From Clostridiales bacterium (lineage in GTDB: Bacteria; Bacillota; Clostridia; Christensenellales; Aristaeellaceae), in assembly GCA_015056125.1 (NCBI GenBank), contig SVGW01000019.1, positions 1 to 42,857 of the forward strand: DNA of 42,857 bases. Direction: 5' to 3'. The position numbers and the translations under genes were made by a program. Under the pieces are notes generated by a model. It was given only the letters and a program-made list of their open reading frames with translations, searched no databases and had not been told where the DNA came from. This document shows, in pieces, positions 23,279 through 30,905 of the stretch. The stretch's first letter is position 1. Each line of letters begins with the position of its first letter.

Positions 23279-24238
23279 TCATTTCTCCCAATAAAAAGCA
23301 GGGGATTCCTTGAGGGTGCAGGCGGAAAAGAGATTTTCCGCTGCCTGAAGATAGGCAGGGGCGTTATTCGCCTTTTTCAGGGCCTTTTTTGCTTTGCTCA
23401 CGTTTTCGAAGCAGCAGCTCATATACTGCATCAGGGCCTTCATCCTCAAAAGCGCCACGGAAGCGCCATATTTAGCAAGATAAGCTTCGTAAAGGGCATC
23501 GTGGAAGGCTCGCATTTCACTTACATTCAGCTTTTCGCCCCCCTGCATTTCCCGGGGCAATGCCGGATTGGAAAGGATTCCCCGGCCGATCATGATCCCG
23601 GCAGTTTCAGGGCATGCTTCCATCAGCTTTTTCCCATCCTCCGGGCGGCAGATATCGCCATTATAGATCACCGGGCAGGAAAAAGCGGAAAGGGAAGCTG
23701 AAAATTCCTGAATATGGGGCGCGCCCTCGTAAAATTCCTCCCGGAGTCGGGGATGAATGATCACCTCCGAAAAGGGATAGCGGGCGAAAAGAGCGGAAAG
23801 AGCAGGCCATTCAGATAAATTCTCAAAGCCGATGCGGGTTTTCAGGGAAATGGGCAGGGGCGCTTTTTCAAAGATTTCATCCAGGAAACGGCGGAGGGGT
23901 TCCAATTCTTTGAGCATTCCCGCGCCCTTGCCTTTGGAGGTGACGGTGGCGGCGGGGCAGCCCAGGTTCAGGTTCACTTCCCTGTAGCCTCTTTTTTTCA
24001 TTTCCTCCGCTGCCCAGAGAAAAAGATGGGCGTCCTTGGCCAGGATCTGGGGAACGACGGGGATATCCCTGTTTTCCTCCGGGTCCAGGGCATATTTTTC
24101 CCGAGGAGTGAAGCAAAGATGCTGGGAAGGGGCCACAAAGGGGATAAAATACTTGGATACCTCGGAAAACATGGAAAAATGGGTGCGGCGGTAGATGGTG
24201 TCGGTGATGCCCTCCATGGGGGCAAAATCCAGGCGCAT
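23279..24238 (-). CDS. tRNA-dihydrouridine synthase family protein
   Basis: The 319-residue FMN enzyme reduces uridines in tRNA to dihydrouridine with NADPH. It shows the Dus motifs: the opening LDFAPMEGITDTIYRR, the catalytic cysteine in VNLNLGCPAATVTSKGKGAG, SLKTRIGFE, the histidine-containing VIIHPRLREEFYEG, VIYNGDI and MIGRGILSNPAL. It is close to the usual length. The dihydrouridine position it modifies cannot be read from sequence. It lies 17 nt after the DeoR gene and 67 nt before sdaAA, so the three genes are probably cotranscribed. AGGAGGAAATTTCCC precedes the ATG. Confidence 0.93.
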   Translation of the reverse strand: MRLDFAPMEGITDTIYRRTHFSMFSEVSKYFIPFVAPSQHLCFTPREKYALDPEENRDIPVVPQILAKDAHLFLWAAEEMKKRGYREVNLNLGCPAATVTSKGKGAGMLKELEPLRRFLDEIFEKAPLPISLKTRIGFENLSEWPALSALFARYPFSEVIIHPRLREEFYEGAPHIQEFSASLSAFSCPVIYNGDICRPEDGKKLMEACPETAGIMIGRGILSNPALPREMQGGEKLNVSEMRAFHDALYEAYLAKYGASVALLRMKALMQYMSCCFENVSKAKKALKKANNAPAYLQAAENLFSACTLKESPAFYWEK

Positions 24239-24255
24239 GGGAAATTTCCTCCTGA

Positions 24256-25002
24256 TTATTTGCCGGCCAGGAGCTTTTTCACCTGGAAGCGGCTGTCGGT
24301 TTCTTCATCGGAGATAAACACATCCACATCCTCAAGAGAGGCCAGAATAAAGGGGTAGGACCGGCCAAACTTGGAAGAATCGCATAAAAAGGCGCTTCTT
24401 TTCGCCTGGCGCAGCATGATCTGGCGCAGACGGGTTTCATCGGCGCTGGAATCCAGAATATGCCCCGATTCCAATGAAAGCCCCTGAGCGGAAAAAAACA
24501 CCCAATCCGCTGTGACGGATTCAAAATTTTTTTCGGCAAAATAGCCGGTGAGAATGGAGGAATGTAGGTTATACTGGCCGCCCAGGCAATAGGCGGTGAT
24601 ATTTTTCTGGGCCAGGCGCGCCGCCGTATCCACGCAGTAGGTGAACACGGTAAGATCCATATCGGCAGAAAGATAATCGCAAAGGTGCATGGCAGTGGAG
24701 GAGCCATCGATCATCAAAGTTTCATGGGGGCTGATTAGGGCGGCGGCGGCTCTGGCGATCTGCTGCTTCACGGTTACATGCTCGGCCCGCCGGAGGGGAA
24801 GCGGCACATTTTTTCCCTGGGGCTGAGTGATGGCGACGCCGCCGTAGGTGCAGTGCACAAGCCCGGCGGCCTCCAACAGCTTTAAATCCCTTCGCACGGT
24901 GGCCGTGCTCACAAATATTTTCTTGGATAGCTCCTGCACCGTGGCATAGCGCTGCTCCTTCAACACTTCTAGCAATTGCTCCTGGCGCTCCTTGGGCAGC
25001 AT
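24256..25002 (-). CDS. DeoR family transcriptional regulator
   Basis: The 248-residue regulator has an N-terminal winged helix-turn-helix (residues 1-57; YATVQELSKKIFVSTATVRRDLKLLEAAG) and a C-terminal DeoR sensor domain related to sugar-phosphate isomerases (TLMIDGSSTAMHLCDYL; SAQGLSLESGHILDSSADE; SKFGR). Family members sense phosphorylated sugars or related metabolites and repress adjacent operons. The start is the ATG of MLPKERQEQLLEVL, seven bases after GGAAGGG. It is divergent from the GpsA-like dehydrogenase gene, the most likely target along with itself. Effector is unknown. Confidence 0.92.
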   Translation of the reverse strand: MLPKERQEQLLEVLKEQRYATVQELSKKIFVSTATVRRDLKLLEAAGLVHCTYGGVAITQPQGKNVPLPLRRAEHVTVKQQIARAAAALISPHETLMIDGSSTAMHLCDYLSADMDLTVFTYCVDTAARLAQKNITAYCLGGQYNLHSSILTGYFAEKNFESVTADWVFFSAQGLSLESGHILDSSADETRLRQIMLRQAKRSAFLCDSSKFGRSYPFILASLEDVDVFISDEETDSRFQVKKLLAGK

Positions 25003-25036
25003 GCATGATCCCTTCCTTTCGGCTGATGCTGGATGT

Positions 25037-25066
25037 ATTGTAGCGGAGGAAAGAGGGATGTGTCAA
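25037..25066 (-). promoter_or_regulatory. sigma-A promoter for the DeoR-dus-sdaAA run
   Basis: Minus-strand TTGACA (25061-25066), an 18-bp spacer and TACAAT (25037-25042), 35 nt before the regulator ATG. The -35 lies 69 bp from the oppositely facing -35 of the dehydrogenase promoter. Confidence 0.82.
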
Positions 25067-25134
25067 GGAAAAGATGAAAAAGTATGCAAATTTGCAATGA
25101 GAAAATGAAAATTGTTCAATATCTGCGACAAGGG

Positions 25135-25162
25135 TTGACATTTTCCAGGGAAGGAGTAAACT
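25135..25162 (+). promoter_or_regulatory. promoter for the GpsA-like dehydrogenase, with nearby dyad
   Basis: TTGACA (25135-25140), a 16-bp spacer and TAAACT (25157-25162). A perfect 10-bp palindrome, GCAAATTTGC, lies 40 bp upstream at 25086-25095, between the two divergent promoters, as a possible operator half. No matching second copy was found. Confidence 0.65.
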
Positions 25163-25214
25163 GAAAATGGCCCAAGAAACGGGCAGAGAAAAACGAAAGC
25201 AAGGAGCAATTTTC

Positions 25215-26258
25215 ATGAGTATTATTACCATTGTGGGCGCTGGCATGATGGGCAGCGCTATCGGTATTCCCGCTGCGGATAACGGCCATGAGGTGCGCTT
25301 GGTGGGCACACCCCTGGATCGGGAAATCATCGACCATGCCCGGAAAACCGGCAACCACCTTACCATGAAGCGCAAGCTTCCTGATACTTATAAATATTAC
25401 CAGTTTGAAGAAATGCAGGAAGCCTTGAAGGGCGCCGATCTGATGGTGGGCGGCGTGAGTAGCTTCGGCGTGGAATGGTTTGCTGAAAAGGTGCTGAAGG
25501 TAGTGGATAAGGAATTGCCCATCCTCACCGTCACCAAGGGCATGATGGATGATGAAGAGGGCAATTTGATGGTGTATCCCGATCTGTTTGAAAAGCTTTC
25601 CGGCAACCGGGGCCTTAAGCTCAATGCCGTGGGCGGCCCCTGCACCAGCTATGAATTGGCCGATCTGGACTACACCGAAGTGACCTTCTGCGGCAAGGAT
25701 ATCGAGCTTCTGCGCTGGATCCGCAGCCTGTTTGAAACCGATTACTACAACGTGTCCGTTTCCAATGACGTGATTGGCGTGGAAGCGGCGGTTGCCATGA
25801 AGAATGCCTATGCTCTGGGCGTGAGCCTGGCCATCGGCCTTTCCGAAAAGCGGGAAGGCGTGGAAGGCAAGGAGCACTACAATTCCCAGGCCGCTATTTT
25901 CGGCCAGGCCAGCAAGGAAATGAAGAAGGTGCTGGCGTTCATGGGTGCTCAGGAAGAAAGCCTGATGCTGGGCATCGGCGATCTTTATGTGACCGTGTTT
26001 GGCGGCCGCACCCGCAAGATCGGCACCCTGCTGGGCCGTGGCCTTTCCTTTGACGAAGCCATGGAAACCTTGAAGGGCGTCACCCTGGAATCCATCGTGA
26101 TCGCCACCCGCTCCGCCCGGGCGGTGAAAAAGAAGATTGCCGTTGGCGAGCTGAATGAAGCGGATTTCCCCCTGCTGATGCATATTTACGAGATTATTGT
26201 GGATAAGAAGCCCGTGAATGTGCCGTGGAAGAAGTTTGAAAAGGAAATCATCATCTAA
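25215..26258 (+). CDS. NAD(P)-dependent glycerol-3-phosphate dehydrogenase-like protein
   Basis: The 347-residue product starts at MSIITIVGAGMMGSAIG, eight bases after AAGGAG. It follows the GpsA layout: an N-terminal Rossmann fold with GAGMMG, the lysine-containing strand end LTVTKGMMD, LNAVGGPCTSYELAD, and a helical C-terminal domain with EAAVAMKNAYALGVSLAIGLSE and FGGRTRKIGTLLGRG. Several positions differ from housekeeping GpsA (GAGMMG in place of GAGSWG; AVAMKN in place of GALKN). It may therefore be a paralogue acting on another phosphorylated polyol. Divergence from a DeoR-type regulator supports induction by a sugar-derived signal. Protein family is secure, exact substrate is not. Confidence 0.85.
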   Translation: MSIITIVGAGMMGSAIGIPAADNGHEVRLVGTPLDREIIDHARKTGNHLTMKRKLPDTYKYYQFEEMQEALKGADLMVGGVSSFGVEWFAEKVLKVVDKELPILTVTKGMMDDEEGNLMVYPDLFEKLSGNRGLKLNAVGGPCTSYELADLDYTEVTFCGKDIELLRWIRSLFETDYYNVSVSNDVIGVEAAVAMKNAYALGVSLAIGLSEKREGVEGKEHYNSQAAIFGQASKEMKKVLAFMGAQEESLMLGIGDLYVTVFGGRTRKIGTLLGRGLSFDEAMETLKGVTLESIVIATRSARAVKKKIAVGELNEADFPLLMHIYEIIVDKKPVNVPWKKFEKEIII

Positions 26259-26290
26259 AGCATTCTCAAAGAATGATTCTATAAACCAAT

Positions 26291-26326
26291 GGGAGGGAAC
26301 GGTCAAAAGGCCGATCCCTCCTTTTT
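26291..26326 (+). terminator. intrinsic terminator after the GpsA-like gene
   Basis: GGAGGGA and TCCCTCC (with ACGG and CCG pairing inside) form a hairpin followed by TTTTTAT. It lies between the convergent dehydrogenase and Xre-type regulator genes. Confidence 0.87.
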
Positions 26327-26334
26327 ATATGCAA

Positions 26335-26574
26335 TTATTTCTTGGAATATATATTGAAGCATTTGAGAGGCGTGGGCGTGTTGGTAAGCTCGGCAATATA
26401 ATCAATGCTCACATTGTAAAGCTCCGCCAACCGAATCACCAACGAGAAGGGGATTTCGCGCTTTCCCTGTTCATAATTTGTGTAGGTGGTTTTATGCATG
26501 CCCAGCTTGGCAACCAGCTCATCCTGGGTTAAATCATGATCTTCCCTTAGATCCCGCAGCCGCCGGTAATGCAT
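26335..26574 (-). CDS. Xre-family helix-turn-helix regulator
   Basis: The 79-residue protein starts at MHYRRLRDLREDHDLTQDEL with AAGGAGGTGGGG upstream; a longer open frame would run through the promoter region. Residues 5-60 are a Cro/C1-type HTH (LTQDELVAKLGMHKTTYTNYEQGKREIP), and the rest is a short tail (LYNVSIDYIAELTNTPTPLK). Single-domain regulators like this usually repress themselves and a neighbour. It is divergent from the cohesin-dockerin amidase-like gene. A 21-bp direct repeat in 31-bp phase covers that gene's -10 region, making it the obvious candidate operator. It belongs to the A+T-rich block. Confidence 0.88.
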   Translation of the reverse strand: MHYRRLRDLREDHDLTQDELVAKLGMHKTTYTNYEQGKREIPFSLVIRLAELYNVSIDYIAELTNTPTPLKCFNIYSKK

Positions 26575-26599
26575 TTTCCCCACCTCCTTCCTTTTACTA

Positions 26600-26628
26600 T
26601 TGACAAAATACCACAAATGATGTATAAA
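26600..26628 (+). promoter_or_regulatory. sigma-A promoter of the cohesin-dockerin amidase-like gene
   Basis: TTGACA (26600-26605), a 17-bp spacer and TATAAA (26623-26628). It lies about 50 nt before the ATG at 26679 and overlaps the first copy of the phased direct repeat, so a bound repressor would block it. Confidence 0.85.
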
Positions 26629-26656
26629 GGAGATGAAAATACAACAAATGATGTAT
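26605..26656. promoter_or_regulatory. direct-repeat operator candidate, two 21-bp copies 31 bp apart
   Basis: Positions 26605-26625 and 26636-26656 agree at 20 of 21 bases; both contain ACAAATGATGTAT. The 31-bp period is close to three helical turns, so both copies face the same side of the DNA. The first covers the spacer and -10 box, and the second lies just after the expected transcription start. The divergent Xre-type protein is the natural ligand, by inference. Confidence 0.72.
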
Positions 26657-26678
26657 TTTGAGTACAGGAGGGAGAAGC

Positions 26679-29084
26679 ATGCAAAAAGAGCAGGTTTTGA
26701 GAATTTCGAAACGGTGTGTGCTATTGGTATTGGCGATTGTATTGATTTGCAATGTAGGTATCGTGAATGAGGCACAGGCAGCTACAGTGGAAATCAATCA
26801 AGCAGATTTTCTTGCGGCGGCAAATGGCCAAATTGGTGCTGGTTATTCAACCAACTTGTGCTTGGCTTGGGTTGCTAACTTTTGGACCAGGTTTGGAGTG
26901 GAATTTAGCTCATCCTGCTGTGCACACGGTTATTCTTTGGGTGCAAATCGAATTGTATCAACTTCAAGGTCTAACATACCAATTGGCGCTAATATTTACC
27001 TCTATGGCGGTAGTGTGAAGTGTGGCACATGTGGATCAATTTGCGGTCATATCGGTATTCATATTGGCAATGGAAAGGTCGTTAGTACACGTACTTTGCG
27101 TGGCGAGTCAACAAAAGTAGGTGTTGAAACGATTGAAGTATGGGAAAGTTGGGGTTATAAATATGCCGGCTGGGGTTGGCATTCCGGTGTAAAAGTTGTG
27201 GTCAATGATTACACCACGGTTGATTCCACTGCCCGTATTGGTGTAAGCAAAAAGGATTCCAGCGCTGAAGATCAGTGCTATATCAAAGAAAAGCCCTTTG
27301 AGGACAGTGCCACTAAATCCGTAACGGGTAAGGGCGAAACGGTCAAGATTATCGGCGCAGTGAAGAATAAGTACGACAATATTTGGTACAAGACTTCAGA
27401 TGGGCATTATGTGTACAGTGGCGATGTGACAGTATACGAATATAGCAATCTGTTTTCGCTCTCTGCAAACTTCAAAAATAAAAAGGATCAGAATGCTCAC
27501 GTTGCGCCGGATGCGGGCTCTGAAAAGATAAAGGCATATCCCGCTGGTAACAGTTTCCAGGTGAAAGCCTTTGTAACCAATTCTCATGGAAATATTTGGG
27601 CTGAATTGGCCAATGGTGGGTACATGAATTTCTATGATTTAGGGAGCGATTTGCTGAACATGGATTTTGTCTCTCATGTTACCACACCTACCCACAGCAC
27701 CACCTATCCTTCCGGGAACATCAATGTATCTAATCAGGGTTTCTGGCTCAAGGGTCCGATAGAGGCCCAAATGCCTTTCCTGACAGTTTCCACCCGCATC
27801 GTAAACAGGGAAAGCGGAAAGGATGTAGAAGGGCGTTCTCCGATTACGGTGCAGCCCACATCCAACCAGAGAAAGATTGATTTAAACGAAACCAAGTATA
27901 ATGGAAAAACGCTGGACAGCCAGACAGTGTTTACTAATTTGCCAAAGGGTTGGTATCGCTATGAACTGAATGCACAGTTTGGTTTCACCTATCAGGGTAA
28001 TACGTTCAAGTTCGGCAATGTTCATAATTTTGTTTCCAGCGATTTTACCGTGGGCAATCCAGGAACCTCTGGTGCCATAATGGAGATTGAAATTGTTGGC
28101 GCTACCAAGCCCAGCAAGTTAAAGACCGGAGCTCCTTTTGAAATGGAGGGCGTTGTGAAAACCAGTGGGTATCTTACCTCCGTTTCCGCAACGATTTGGA
28201 ATGTGGACGCTAATGGCAACAAGACGAGCAAGGCACTGAATACCGCTTCCCGCACCTTTAGCGGCTCCTCCACCACCTCCCACGATATTTCTAAATCCGT
28301 TAATTATGACGTGATTTTCAACGCCTTAAAGGCAGGGCAATACAGCTATGTGATTGAAGCGACCTATGTGATAAACGGCGCACAGAAAACAAAGAGCCTG
28401 GTGGATTGCATCTTTGCCGTTTCCGCGGACGGCAAGACGGAGCCAATTACCCCCGGCACTGCCACTCCTGCGCCAACAGTCGCACCTACCATTTCGCCTG
28501 AATTAAAGGGCAACCTGACCATCGGGACTGCAGTTCAAAACGAAAATATATTGGAAATCCCTGTGGGCATTCAGGGTAACCCCGGTCTTATAGGAATCAG
28601 TATGGATATTACTGTGCCGGATGCGTTTACTGGCTTCAATATTGGAACCATTGACGTGGGTAAAAATGCCGTTCCTTATACGGATGGCATGAATGGAGGA
28701 ACCACGGTCTCGCTTATGTCGCTGGACAAAATGACGGGAGACGGTAACCTGTTCAAAATATACTTGGATATTGAAGGGGTTGACCTAAAGGAATTTACTA
28801 TAAAAGTGAAATGCCTCAGTGCTGGGGATAGTGAAGGAAAAAATGTGATGTTCAGCGCAACTGAAAAGAAAATTCAGCTTGCATCCAATCGCGTACCCGG
28901 CGATGCAGATGAAAATGGTATTGTAGATTGGGGAGATTTGATATTGATTCTTAAATATGTATCTCTCTGGGATGTTTCCATCAATCTATCCAATGCCGAA
29001 GTTACAGGGAATGGTGTGGTGAACTGGGATGACCTGATCCTGTTGCTGAAATATGTGTCCCTTTGGGATGTGCAGCTTAAATAA
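26679..29084 (+). CDS. secreted Cys/His amidase-like protein with cohesin-like domain and dockerin
   Basis: The 801-residue protein starts at MQKEQVLRISKRC, four bases after GGAGGGAG. A signal peptide ends near AQA-A at about 34. Residues 45-160 resemble an NlpC/P60 or CHAP peptidase: C61 in TNLCLAWVANFW and H124 in CGHIGIHIGNG, with nearby KCGTCGSIC. SH3-like and Ig-like beta regions follow, then a Thr/Pro linker (PGTATPAPTVAPTISP). A cohesin-like domain is at about 608-738 and a dockerin at about 739-801. Dockerin calcium loop 1 is DADENGIVDWGD; loop 2 (EVTGNGVVNWDD) lacks the first Asp. Both helices end in KYVSLWDV. It may cut peptidoglycan or anchor in a surface complex. The DNA is more A+T-rich than its neighbours. 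Confidence 0.83.
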   Translation: MQKEQVLRISKRCVLLVLAIVLICNVGIVNEAQAATVEINQADFLAAANGQIGAGYSTNLCLAWVANFWTRFGVEFSSSCCAHGYSLGANRIVSTSRSNIPIGANIYLYGGSVKCGTCGSICGHIGIHIGNGKVVSTRTLRGESTKVGVETIEVWESWGYKYAGWGWHSGVKVVVNDYTTVDSTARIGVSKKDSSAEDQCYIKEKPFEDSATKSVTGKGETVKIIGAVKNKYDNIWYKTSDGHYVYSGDVTVYEYSNLFSLSANFKNKKDQNAHVAPDAGSEKIKAYPAGNSFQVKAFVTNSHGNIWAELANGGYMNFYDLGSDLLNMDFVSHVTTPTHSTTYPSGNINVSNQGFWLKGPIEAQMPFLTVSTRIVNRESGKDVEGRSPITVQPTSNQRKIDLNETKYNGKTLDSQTVFTNLPKGWYRYELNAQFGFTYQGNTFKFGNVHNFVSSDFTVGNPGTSGAIMEIEIVGATKPSKLKTGAPFEMEGVVKTSGYLTSVSATIWNVDANGNKTSKALNTASRTFSGSSTTSHDISKSVNYDVIFNALKAGQYSYVIEATYVINGAQKTKSLVDCIFAVSADGKTEPITPGTATPAPTVAPTISPELKGNLTIGTAVQNENILEIPVGIQGNPGLIGISMDITVPDAFTGFNIGTIDVGKNAVPYTDGMNGGTTVSLMSLDKMTGDGNLFKIYLDIEGVDLKEFTIKVKCLSAGDSEGKNVMFSATEKKIQLASNRVPGDADENGIVDWGDLILILKYVSLWDVSINLSNAEVTGNGVVNWDDLILLLKYVSLWDVQLK

Positions 29085-29132
29085 ATCATTACTTTCAATT
29101 TGGAAGTATGATAAATAAAAGGAGTGGAAAAA

Positions 29133-30839
29133 ATGAAAAAAATCTGTACTCTTCTTTTGACGATTCTTCTGCTGCTGAGCGCGACCAGTGCTTTGGCCGC
29201 CGAGGCCAAGCCCGGCGAAACGGTTACGGTCTCTATTCGCGTGGGCGCAAATGCAGCCATGTTTTGGAATTGCAGCGTTAGCTATGATAATTCTGTTCTG
29301 GAATTTGTAAGCGGCCAGGCAGAGCTGGACAGCGCCCAATTCAATTCTGGCGCTATGAGTTTTATAGGCAGCGGTAGCGATGCCACTGTGGGTACCCTGA
29401 CCTTCCGGGTAAAGTCTACTGCTGCTGCTGGTAAGACCTCTGTCTCTGCTTCTGGTACTGGCGGCACTTATAGTGGTACCGTGTCCGTTCCCTTTTCCGG
29501 CGCGACCATTACCATCGTAAATGCCGCTTGCACCCACGTATGGGACGCTGGCAAGGAAACCACCAAGCCTGGCTGTGAAACCCAGGGTGTGAAGACCTTC
29601 ACCTGCACCTTATGCCAGGAAACCAAGACAGAGCCCATCAAGGCGGCTGGCCATACTCCCGCTGCGGATGCTACCACCGTGCAGCCCACCTGCACCGCAG
29701 ATGGATATACCACGGGCAAGTGCGCCGTGTGCGGCAAGGAACTGGAAAAGGAAATTCTGCCCGCTACCGGTCACAAGGCGGATGGCGGTGTTGTGACCCG
29801 GGAAGCCACCTGCACCGAAACGGGCGAAAAGACCATCTCCTGCACGGTGTGCAAGGAAGTGATGGGAACGGAAGAAGTGCCCGCTAAGGAGCATACCCCT
29901 GCGGCAGATGCGGAAACCGTAGCACCCACCTGCACCCAGGATGGCTACACGACTGGCAAGTGTGTGGATTGCGGCAAGGAGCTGAACAAGGAAGTGCTGC
30001 CTGCTACCGGCCATACCGAGGATGAAGGCACTGTAACCAAGGAAGCCACCTGCACCGAAACGGGCGAAAAGAAAATTACCTGCACGGTGTGCAAAGAAGT
30101 AGTACGGCTGGAGAATGTGGCCACCCAGGGACATACCGAGGATGAAGGTACCGTGACCCAGGAACCTACCTGCACGGAGAACGGGAAAAAGGAATTTTTC
30201 TGCACTGTATGTGAGGAACGGGTTCGGGAGGAAGTGTTGATCGCAACCGGCCACCAGGCCGGGGAATGGGTTGTGACAAAGCCGGTGACCAAGGAAGAGG
30301 ATGGCCTGGAAGAAAAGTATTGCCTCCTCTGCAATGAATTGCTTGATTCCAAGGTGATTCCCAACGTTACCTGGTATTATATGACCGTTTGTTCCGCAGG
30401 CCTCCGCTTCCGCGATATCAGTGATTTGACTGAAAACTGGGATATGTTTACGCCCATTGATCTTTCCCAGGATGGCGTGCAGACCTTTGATCTGGCTGCC
30501 GGCAACCTGCACGTGATCGGCACTGTAACCGTTACCGTGGCGGACGGCGCTGTGACCGTGGATTACGATATGTTGAAGGATATCAACCTAAGAAGCGAAT
30601 TTATGACCCTCTTCTCTGATTTTGCTTCCGTGACCACTTTGGATGAAAGCCAGCTCACCGCCTATCCCTTTGGCGAACAGATCAGCATCGCCAATGACCT
30701 GGGCGGTGATACGAAGGTGCTGCTGTATATCCACAATTCCGTCAACTATCCCAGCGACATTTCTGGCCTGGAGCTGCTGCCCCACAAGACCAGCGCTTTC
30801 AAGGCCTATGTGGAAGAACTGAAATTGAATATGGACTAA
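29133..30839 (+). CDS. secreted protein with cohesin-like domain and seven CxxC repeats
   Basis: The 568-residue protein starts at MKKICTLLLTILLLLS, eight bases after GGAG; the signal peptide ends near ALA-A at about 21. Residues 25-130 look like a cohesin (PGETVTVSIRVGANAAMFWNCSVSYD; GTLTFRVKSTAAAGKTSVSASG). Six full repeats and one degenerate one follow, each about 40-45 residues. Each has C-x3-G-x5-C-x2-C-x12-H, in two alternating versions (CTADGYTTGKCAVCGKEL and CTETGEKTISCTVCKEV). The pattern suggests small zinc-ribbon-like modules. The last 130 residues are a separate beta-rich domain without a sortase motif. It lies 48 nt after the dockerin protein gene, so its cohesin may bind that dockerin. 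Confidence 0.82.
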   Translation: MKKICTLLLTILLLLSATSALAAEAKPGETVTVSIRVGANAAMFWNCSVSYDNSVLEFVSGQAELDSAQFNSGAMSFIGSGSDATVGTLTFRVKSTAAAGKTSVSASGTGGTYSGTVSVPFSGATITIVNAACTHVWDAGKETTKPGCETQGVKTFTCTLCQETKTEPIKAAGHTPAADATTVQPTCTADGYTTGKCAVCGKELEKEILPATGHKADGGVVTREATCTETGEKTISCTVCKEVMGTEEVPAKEHTPAADAETVAPTCTQDGYTTGKCVDCGKELNKEVLPATGHTEDEGTVTKEATCTETGEKKITCTVCKEVVRLENVATQGHTEDEGTVTQEPTCTENGKKEFFCTVCEERVREEVLIATGHQAGEWVVTKPVTKEEDGLEEKYCLLCNELLDSKVIPNVTWYYMTVCSAGLRFRDISDLTENWDMFTPIDLSQDGVQTFDLAAGNLHVIGTVTVTVADGAVTVDYDMLKDINLRSEFMTLFSDFASVTTLDESQLTAYPFGEQISIANDLGGDTKVLLYIHNSVNYPSDISGLELLPHKTSAFKAYVEELKLNMD

Positions 30840-30849
30840 GCGGAAAAAT

Positions 30850-30887
30850 AGGAAAGGCCGATGCATGCGCGTGCATCGGCCTTTCCT
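30850..30887. terminator. bidirectional terminator hairpin
   Basis: AGGAAAGGCCGATGCA and TGCATCGGCCTTTCCT form a perfect 16-bp stem with a 6-nt loop, between the convergent ends of the CxxC-repeat gene (30839) and the phosphatase gene (30906). A-rich and T-rich flanks suit use from both sides. Confidence 0.85.
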
Positions 30888-30905
30888 TTGCAATAGATAG
30901 CGATA

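Noticed and set aside
25086..25095. Palindrome GCAAATTTGC as a definite DeoR operator
   Set aside because: It is only 10 bp and no second copy was found, so it is mentioned with the promoter but not called as a separate site.
25116..26306. A 396-codon minus-strand frame opposite the GpsA-like gene
   Set aside because: It has His/Gly/Ala-rich shadow composition, with no start context and no domain.
29520..30360. Regularly spaced DNA repeats resembling a CRISPR or tandem array
   Set aside because: They are in frame, encode the CxxC modules and diverge at synonymous positions; there are no identical repeats with unique spacers.
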